A DNA stretch of 44,914 bases from assembly GCA_964638815.1 (NCBI GenBank), contig CAZXBB010000091.1:1-44914 (forward strand), read 5' to 3'. Position 1 is the stretch's first letter; each line of letters opens with the position of its first letter. Below the pieces are notes generated by a model. That model made no database searches and had not been told where the DNA came from. It was given only the letters and a program-made list of their open reading frames with translations. This document shows, piece after piece, positions 38,460 to 44,914 of the stretch. The position numbers and the translations under genes were made by a program. This DNA is from CAZXBB01 sp964638815 (GTDB lineage Bacteria; Planctomycetota; Phycisphaerae; Phycisphaerales; SM1A02).

Positions 38460-39123
38460 ACTCCTGACGCGTCCTCCCGCCATCATCTGCATCGGGCGCA
38501 ACTACGCCGGGCACGCCACCGAGATGAAGGGCGCCGTCCCCGAGCGCCCCGTCGTCTTCATGAAGAACCCCGCGAGCGTCATCCGGGACGGCGACGCGAT
38601 CGTCATCCCGCGCATCTGCGACGAGGGCGGCGAGCAGGTCGACTACGAGGGCGAGCTTGCGGTGATCATCGGACGCGACGCGCGCGACGTGGACGCGACG
38701 CACGCGCTCGACTTCGTGGGCGGTTACGCGGTCGCGAACGACGTGAGCGCGCGCTGGTGGCAGAAGCACGGCGCCGGCGGACAGTTCGTCCGCGGCAAGA
38801 GCTTCGACACGTTCTGCCCGCTGTCGGACCCGGTGCCCGCGACGCGGGTCGCCGATCCGCAGTCGCTGCGGCTCGTCACGAAGCTCAACGGCGCGGTCGC
38901 GCAGGACGCGACGACGGCGGACATGATCTTCCCCGTGCGCGCGCTGGTCGCGGAGCTGAGCCGCGGGATGACGCTGCTGGCGGGGACCGTGCTGCTCACG
39001 GGCACCCCCGCGGGCGTCGGCGCGGGGCAGGACCCGCCGCGATTCCTGCGGGCGGGCGACGTGGTCGAGATCACGATCGACTCGGTTGGGTCGTTGCGGA
39101 ATCCCGTCGAAGGGCAGGTGTGA
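38455..39123 (+). CDS. FAH-family hydrolase, acylpyruvase/YcgM-like, no canonical start
   Basis: A 222-aa fumarylacetoacetate hydrolase-family enzyme that cleaves C-C bonds in beta-diketo acids such as acylpyruvates. The family core is complete: IICIGRNYAGHATEMK, VDYEGELAVIIGRDARDV with metal-binding glutamates, GYAVANDVSARWWQ, KSFDTFCPL, and GTVLLTGTPAGVGAGQ. No ATG, GTG or TTG occurs in frame before ATG 38524, which would remove the conserved GRNYAGHA. ATT 38455 (overlapping the stop of the previous gene) or CTG 38464 would keep it. A rare start, a sequencing error, or a coupled restart is implied. Confidence 0.82.
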   Translation: MELLTRPPAIICIGRNYAGHATEMKGAVPERPVVFMKNPASVIRDGDAIVIPRICDEGGEQVDYEGELAVIIGRDARDVDATHALDFVGGYAVANDVSARWWQKHGAGGQFVRGKSFDTFCPLSDPVPATRVADPQSLRLVTKLNGAVAQDATTADMIFPVRALVAELSRGMTLLAGTVLLTGTPAGVGAGQDPPRFLRAGDVVEITIDSVGSLRNPVEGQV

Positions 39124-39330
39124 GCGGCGGGGGCCCCGGCCTTGCGCAGCGGGCGGCCCGGCCTTGCGCAGCGCGTGCACCGGCCTCGCGCAACAGGGCC
39201 GGGTGGCCTCACGCCAATCCAGAACCGCGCGGATACCACGCGTCCGGCGCACACGTCCGGCACACACGACCCGCGCGCACGACCCGCGCCCGGCCTCGTC
39301 TTCGGCGCGACCTGGGCCCGCGGATGACGC
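39124..39330. repeat. Short direct repeats between convergent genes
   Basis: CCCGGCCTTGCGCAGCG occurs at 39135-39151 and 39157-39173, with a weaker relative near 39180. Further on, CGTCCGGCRCACAC and CGACCCGCGC motifs repeat. The stretch lies between FAH (plus) and rpoD (minus); no terminator hairpin with a T-run was found. Confidence 0.65.
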
Positions 39331-41148
<1,818 letters not shown>

Positions 41149-41233
41149 GGGCTGGACTCCGTCAATGGCCGGGCCGGCCGCCAGGCGAAGGCGATCGTAG
41201 GCCGGTGTTTGGCGCTGTTCCTGTCGGGTCGCA

Positions 41234-43180
41234 TCATGATCTCACCCCCCGGGAGATGGCTGCGGGGACGTCGCCCTGCCGGCTGCGTTTGCCGAGGTGA
41301 TCGAGCAGCTTCGAGATGCCGGCGGCGGTGTCGCCCGTCATCTCGGCGGTGACGGCGGCGGGACCGGGCCGGTGGAATGCCTCGCGCTCGATGCACTGGC
41401 GGTACGAGGCGACGGCCTCCGCGAGCAGGTCCGCGGCCGCGTCGAGGCTCTCGCCGTCGGCGCCGAGACGCCGCGCGCCCTCGCGGAAGAGCTCCGCCGC
41501 CATCGACGACGCCGGACCGGGCGAAAGCTGCGCCAGCACCTCGGACATGCCGGGCTCGCGCTCGCCGTCGAGACCGCGGAAGACGACGCCTGCGATCTCG
41601 CGGGCAACGGGATCCGCGAAGTCGTTCGGCGACAGGATCGTCCCGACGGTCGCGGGCCCGTCCTCGGTCGGGATGCACGCGGTGCGTCCGGCCGCGGGCT
41701 CGACGAGCAGGACGGCGAGCACGTCGCGCTCCGCGATGGCGCGAGCGCGGCTCGCGGTGGTGCGTACGGGCTCGACATCGATGAGCGAATCGGGAACCGG
41801 GGCGTCCGCGCGCATCGGCGTCTCGTCGGCCCGGGCCGGCTCGCGCCGCCGCGTCGGACGCGGGATCGCGCGCTCGACCTCGGGGATGGGCAGCCCCGTC
41901 AGGTCCGCGAGACGCGTGAGGACGAAGCGCTTGCGCACGCCCTGGAGCGCGCCGAAGCCGAGCTCGCCGAGCTCCGCGAGGAATGCCTCGACCGCGCGCT
42001 GGCGGCCGGACAGCCCGGCGGCGGCGCCGAGATCGGCCTCGAATCGGTGGAGCTTGTACTCGAGGGCGTCCACGGCGTCCGCGACCGCGGCGCGGAAGCG
42101 GGCCGGGCCGTCCTCCTGGCGCACGAGGTCGTCCGGATCCTGCCCCTCGGGCAGGACGCAGATCATCATGTCAACCGGCTCGCGGAAGAACACCTCGATC
42201 GCGCGGTCGGCCGCCTTGCGTCCGGCCTCGTCGCCGTCGAACACCAGCACGACGGTGGGGCAGAGCCGCGCGAGCATGGAGGCGTGCTGCGTCGTGAGCG
42301 CCGTGCCCAGCGTGCCGACGACGTTCTCGATGCCGGCGCGGTGGCAGGCGATGACATCGGTGTAGCCCTCAGTCACGATCGCCTCACCCGCGTCGATGAT
42401 CGCGCGGCGGGCGAGGTCGAGACCGTAGAGCGTGCGCGACTTGCTGAAGACGGCGCTCTCGGGGCTGTTGAGGTATTTCGGCTTGTCCTCGGGATCGATG
42501 ATCCGCGCGCCGAAGGCGATGGTGCGTCCGACCTCGTCGCGGATCGGGAACATCAGCCGGTTGCGGAACGCGTCGTAGCGGCCGCCGTCGTCACGCGTGC
42601 GGAGCAGGCCGGCTGCGGCCGCGGTGCGGATGGCGGAAGCCTTGCCGCCGAGGCGATCGAGCAGCGTCGAGAACCCGGGTGGGGCGGCGCCGATGGAGAA
42701 TCGCTCGACGGCTGCGGCGTCGAGGCCGCGGTCGGCGAGGGCGGCACGGGCGGCGGCCCCGACGGCAGGGTCGGCGAGGGTCCGGCGGAAGAAGTCGTTT
42801 GCGAAGTCGAGCGCCTTGAACAGATCGGCCCGCCGCACGCCGTCGCCGCCGCCCTCCGCGCGGGCGGAGACGGACCGCGGCGTCAGGGTGATGCCGGCCC
42901 GGTCCGCGAGATACCGCAGCGCCTCGCCGAAGTCCATCTTGTGGTAGTCCATCACGAAGCGGAAGGCGTCGCCCGACGCTCCGCACGCGAAGCAGTTGTA
43001 GAAGCCGCTGCCCTTGTGCGTGACGACCGCCATCGACGGGCGGTGGTCGTCGTGGAACGGGCACAGTCCCACGTGCTCGCGCCCGCGGGGCGTGAGCGAG
43101 ACGTGCTCGCTGATGAGTCTGACCAGGTCGGTCGCGTCGCGCACGCGATCGATGTCGGTCTGACCTGAGTTCGTGGTCAC
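41234..43180 (-). CDS. dnaG: DNA primase
   Basis: Makes RNA primers at the replication fork. The 648-aa product has the N-terminal zinc ribbon C40-x2-H43 (LCPFHDDHRPS) and C63-x2-C66 (NCFACG), the RNA polymerase core with TOPRIM motifs (VTEGYTDVIA, VLVFDGDEAGRKAADRA), and a long C-terminal helicase-binding region. The frame stays open far upstream, but GTG 43180 is the start: AGGAGG lies 4 bases ahead and VTTNSGQTDIDRVRDATDLV is the family N-terminus. The gap to rpoD is 85 bases. Confidence 0.96.
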   Translation of the reverse strand: MTTNSGQTDIDRVRDATDLVRLISEHVSLTPRGREHVGLCPFHDDHRPSMAVVTHKGSGFYNCFACGASGDAFRFVMDYHKMDFGEALRYLADRAGITLTPRSVSARAEGGGDGVRRADLFKALDFANDFFRRTLADPAVGAAARAALADRGLDAAAVERFSIGAAPPGFSTLLDRLGGKASAIRTAAAAGLLRTRDDGGRYDAFRNRLMFPIRDEVGRTIAFGARIIDPEDKPKYLNSPESAVFSKSRTLYGLDLARRAIIDAGEAIVTEGYTDVIACHRAGIENVVGTLGTALTTQHASMLARLCPTVVLVFDGDEAGRKAADRAIEVFFREPVDMMICVLPEGQDPDDLVRQEDGPARFRAAVADAVDALEYKLHRFEADLGAAAGLSGRQRAVEAFLAELGELGFGALQGVRKRFVLTRLADLTGLPIPEVERAIPRPTRRREPARADETPMRADAPVPDSLIDVEPVRTTASRARAIAERDVLAVLLVEPAAGRTACIPTEDGPATVGTILSPNDFADPVAREIAGVVFRGLDGEREPGMSEVLAQLSPGPASSMAAELFREGARRLGADGESLDAAADLLAEAVASYRQCIEREAFHRPGPAAVTAEMTGDTAAGISKLLDHLGKRSRQGDVPAAISRGVRS

Positions 43181-43754
43181 GGCGCCTCCTGCCCGAGCCT
43201 TGTGCCGGTCGCCGTTCAACGCGTTCCCCAACGCACGGCGCCCGACGCCCTTCCCCCCGGTCCCCCGGCTCCGTCCCTGAATCGAAACGCGAACTTTCGC
43301 AGAGTGCGTCAACCGGCGTCGTCGCGTGACGCTTTTTCCGAGGTCGACTCGACCAGCGGCAAAGCGCCCGCGGCGCGGCAGTGTTCGACGAGCTCTGCGC
43401 GTGCTCTTTCCGGACGTACCATTCGTGACGTTGCCGCGACCGGATAACCGGTCCCGGTCTGTGCACCTGCTTCCACGCACGAGCGTGTGTTGGGTCTTCG
43501 TGACCGATCGGGTGTCGGAGCGTGCCCGTTTATCGGTCCGAAGCATCCCCCCTGTGGCGTACGTGAAGCTGAGGAAACGGTACGCCCGCTACCGCGCAGG
43601 TCAACCGGAGGACTTCGATTTTCAAGATAAATGAGGACGTATCAGTCCCCGCACATCGAGGATGGGACGGTGTCGCACCCCGCACATCGGCACGCGAATT
43701 GCTCGCTTCGCGCCGAGAGCGACCGGCGGTGTCGCCGGTGCAGGGGTCACGGGA
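43181..43754. other. Gene-free stretch upstream of dnaG
   Basis: This 574-base gap between rpmB and dnaG (same strand) holds no supported gene. It contains a TTGACG on the minus strand without a convincing -10 partner, the inverted repeat GGTCGA-C-TCGACC (43342-43354), two copies of CCCCGCACATCG near 43648 and 43677, and the hairpin after rpmB. A plus-strand frame ending in GQPEDFDFQDK (to 43634) has a coding-like tail but no start signal or homology. Confidence 0.5.
43722..43739 (-). terminator. Hairpin after rpmB
   Basis: ACCGGCG (43722-43728) pairs with CGCCGGT (43733-43739) around GTGT, 15 bases downstream of the rpmB stop. No T-run follows on the minus strand, so this is a weak terminator candidate. 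Confidence 0.35.
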
Positions 43755-44036
43755 TCAGGCCGCGCCCGTCGGCGAGTTCTGCTTGCGGGTGTACGCGTAC
43801 TTCCGCTTGAGGGGCTTCACCACGAGACCGCGGCGGATGGCCTTGGCGGACGCCTTCACGCGCTGCGGCTTGCCGTCGATGACCACGTGCACGGTCTGGA
43901 GGTTGGGCTTGAACGTCCGCTTGCTGTTGGCGGTGACGTTGAGTCCGATGCCGCCCTGGTACTTGGGCCGGCCGCGGTAGCGGATGCTGCGGCCGACGGT
44001 CGTGCGGGCACCGGTGAAATGGCAGACGCGAGGCAT
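43755..44036 (-). CDS. rpmB: 50S ribosomal protein L28 (bL28)
   Basis: Large-subunit ribosomal protein of 93 aa. MPRVCHFTGARTTVGRSIR is the family N-terminus (C5 and the Gly-Arg motif), followed by TFKPNLQTVHVVIDGKPQRVKASAKAIRRG and a basic tail. ATG 44036 has GGGAG about 10 bases upstream. It is read from a likely promoter at 44084-44111 and is monocistronic. Confidence 0.95.
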   Translation of the reverse strand: MPRVCHFTGARTTVGRSIRYRGRPKYQGGIGLNVTANSKRTFKPNLQTVHVVIDGKPQRVKASAKAIRRGLVVKPLKRKYAYTRKQNSPTGAA

Positions 44037-44083
44037 GGCGGTGGCTCCCAGGGCCCGGAGGCGGGCGATGAGTCGAGCCGGGC

Positions 44084-44111
44084 AGTATAGGGGATGGGCG
44101 GGAGGGGGCAA
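44084..44111 (-). promoter_or_regulatory. Candidate sigma-70 promoter of rpmB
   Basis: On the minus strand TTGCCC (44106-44111) and TATACT (44084-44089) are 16 bases apart; TATACT matches five of six -10 positions. Transcription near 44077 would give a leader of about 40 bases, which carries the GGGAG ribosome site. Confidence 0.5.
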
Positions 44112-44234
44112 GCGCGGGCGGCGCGCGGCGGGCGGCGGGCTGGGGGGCGAGGGGCGAGGGGCGAGGGGATGGGAGGGTGCCCGGTGCCGGGTCGCACCGC
44201 CCGGCCCTTGCCCTTGCGTTGCCGCCCTTGCCTT

Positions 44235-44344
44235 GCCGGGCCATGCACCGGGGCACACAGTCCCGACCGTCGAAGCCTGGCGCAGTGGAACCTGCGGCGA
44301 TCTCTTTTTTGCCCGGCCAGGCACCGCGGCACACAGTCCCGACC
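44235..44344 (+). repeat. Two copies of the dispersed GCACACAGTCCCGACC repeat
   Basis: The 16-mer GCACACAGTCCCGACC is exact at 44253-44268 and 44329-44344. Each copy is preceded by a CCGG-rich arm (GCCGGGCCATGCACC and GCCCGGCCAGGCACC), and together they match the element at 12-50 and 233-271. The copies lie just upstream of the transposase fragment and may mark the edge of a mobile element. Other sequence from 44100 to 44230 is a GC-skewed, low-complexity stretch with no gene. Confidence 0.8.
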
Positions 44345-44361
44345 TGCTCCGGCGAGCCTCA

Positions 44362-44706
44362 GGCCGCTCCCCGGTCATCGCCCAGCTCGAGTACCTCACG
44401 ATCGAGAACCAGATCCTGCGAGGCAGGCCCCGCAAGAGGATCCACATCACACCAGGCGAACGGGCCAGGCTCCTCAAGTTCGGCAAGCCGCTCGGATCGG
44501 CCATCCGGCATCTCGATCGTCTCCATCCCCGCACGTTCGACCGCTGGAAGGCGGAGGATCGGGATGGTCCACGACGGCGACGCCCTATAGAGGATCGCTC
44601 GAAAGGCGGGCGCCCCCGCAAGTGGCCTGCCCCCAGCTTCCGTACCAGGGCGAATGAGAGTCAAACAGGGCGGAGGCGCGCCGCGAACGCCGCGGGCGTC
44701 ATGTAG
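44362..44706 (+). pseudogene. N-terminal fragment of an integrase-type transposase
   Basis: A readable segment from about 44362 to 44706 includes a heptad-like helix LEYLTIENQIL, then KRIHITPGERARLLKFGKPLG, SAIRHLDRLHPRTFDRW and KGGRPRK, the N-terminal DNA-binding part of the integrase-core transposases common in planctomycete genomes. The catalytic core that should follow is absent: from about 44620 the frame runs into unrelated sequence and stops. The 5' end merges with the dispersed repeat, so both ends are damaged. Confidence 0.6.
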
Positions 44707-44741
44707 TCTAGGGAGCTGTGCGGTCGTCGGAGAAGCTCGAC
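44661..44741 (-). pseudogene. C-terminal tail of an IS3-type transposase
   Basis: The minus strand reads RRPHSSLDYMTPAAFAARL before a stop at 44661. This matches the RPHSSLGYxTPxEFA ending of IS3-family OrfB. The sequence further upstream on that strand does not continue the homology, so only about 25 codons remain. It overlaps the end of the other transposase fragment on the opposite strand. Confidence 0.65.
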
Positions 44742-44914
44742 GCGGAGCATTCGCCCGCGCTGCACTACTGGCGCTCCTTCTCCGAGGAGTTCCTCACCGC
44801 GCTGCGCCACGTTCTCGAGTGCGCACTTCCTGTGAAGGCGGACATGCTTGTGGTGCAGGCGACCGGCGCCTGCACCCCGATCCTCCACCGCGCCCCGGTG
44901 CAGGCGAGGGCGCC
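44718..44914 (+). CDS. Partial ORF running off the window, unknown (helicase-like?)
   Basis: From GTG 44718 an open frame of at least 65 codons runs to the window edge. The segment HSPALHYWRSFSEEFLTAL looks like real protein sequence and vaguely recalls a block in large SNF2/DEAD-box helicases, but this is not secure. The start lies inside insertion-sequence debris, so the gene may itself be a truncated remnant. Confidence 0.35.
   Translation, partial: MRSSEKLDAEHSPALHYWRSFSEEFLTALRHVLECALPVKADMLVVQATGACTPILHRAPVQARA
44852..44907. repeat. Palindrome and direct repeat at the right edge
   Basis: GTGCAGGCG (44853-44861) pairs exactly with CGCCTGCAC (44867-44875) around a 5-base loop. The 11-mer GGTGCAGGCGA is repeated at 44852-44862 and 44897-44907. 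It interrupts the partial ORF and may be an element end or part of a repeat array continuing beyond the window. Confidence 0.55.

Noticed and set aside
43326..43634. 102-codon plus-strand frame upstream of dnaG
   Set aside because: There is no ribosome site, no homology is recognised and the first half looks non-coding. Only the tail (KLRKRYARYRAGQPEDFDF) looks coding-like, which is too little to call a gene.

Overview
The window is GC-rich, densely coding chromosomal DNA from a bacterium that is most likely a planctomycete, probably of the Phycisphaerae. This is inferred from a secreted sugar-dehydrogenase-like protein ending in two dockerin-like calcium repeats with the SNWG signature, a GldF-GldG fusion followed by a DUF4340 protein, a planctomycete-style tad pilus locus, and a transposase fragment of a kind common in that phylum. 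No RNA gene, CRISPR array or prophage was found.

Layout. 1-291: repeats. 292-9203: uvrB (minus), diverging from htrA and a GldA/GldFG/DUF4340 export operon. 9379-17129: a minus-strand block with typA, the dehydrogenase, an ABC ATPase/FtsX permease pair and gcvH. 17130-17545: a lower-GC gap with a terminator-like hairpin and a 31-aa ORF with a strong ribosome binding site. 17546-20606: TIM-barrel protein, cmk, plsC and a TauE-type exporter. 20614-22163: a methyltransferase and a CPBP protease, divergent. 22273-33475: a nearly complete tad (Flp pilus) locus, with flp through the TPR lipoprotein on the minus strand and tadE/tadG on the plus strand, around a shared control region. 33689-39123: a secreted phosphoesterase with a LamG-like tail, a carboxymuconolactone decarboxylase/rhodanese pair, and a gamma-glutamyltransferase/FAH-hydrolase pair. 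39331-44036: housekeeping genes rpoD, dnaG and rpmB. 44100-44914: repeats and transposon debris.

How the genes work together. The tad genes encode pilin, prepilin peptidase, secretin, ATPase, platform proteins, localisation ATPase, pilotin-like lipoproteins and minor pilins, enough for an adhesive Flp pilus. GldA/GldFG/DUF4340 look like one ABC-type membrane complex, and the LolD-like ATPase with its FtsX permease another. rpmB, dnaG, rpoD, typA, cmk, uvrB and gcvH are core genes, so the window is ordinary chromosome with mobile debris at its ends.

The most interesting signal is promoter architecture. Ten genes that start transcription units have a TANNNT hexamer ending only 6-11 bases before the start codon, most without a convincing Shine-Dalgarno sequence, which points to leaderless or nearly leaderless mRNAs. 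Pilus, htrA and dnaG genes instead carry good Shine-Dalgarno sites. Two further genes, tadG and the FAH hydrolase, appear to lack ATG, GTG or TTG starts and may begin at ATC and ATT.
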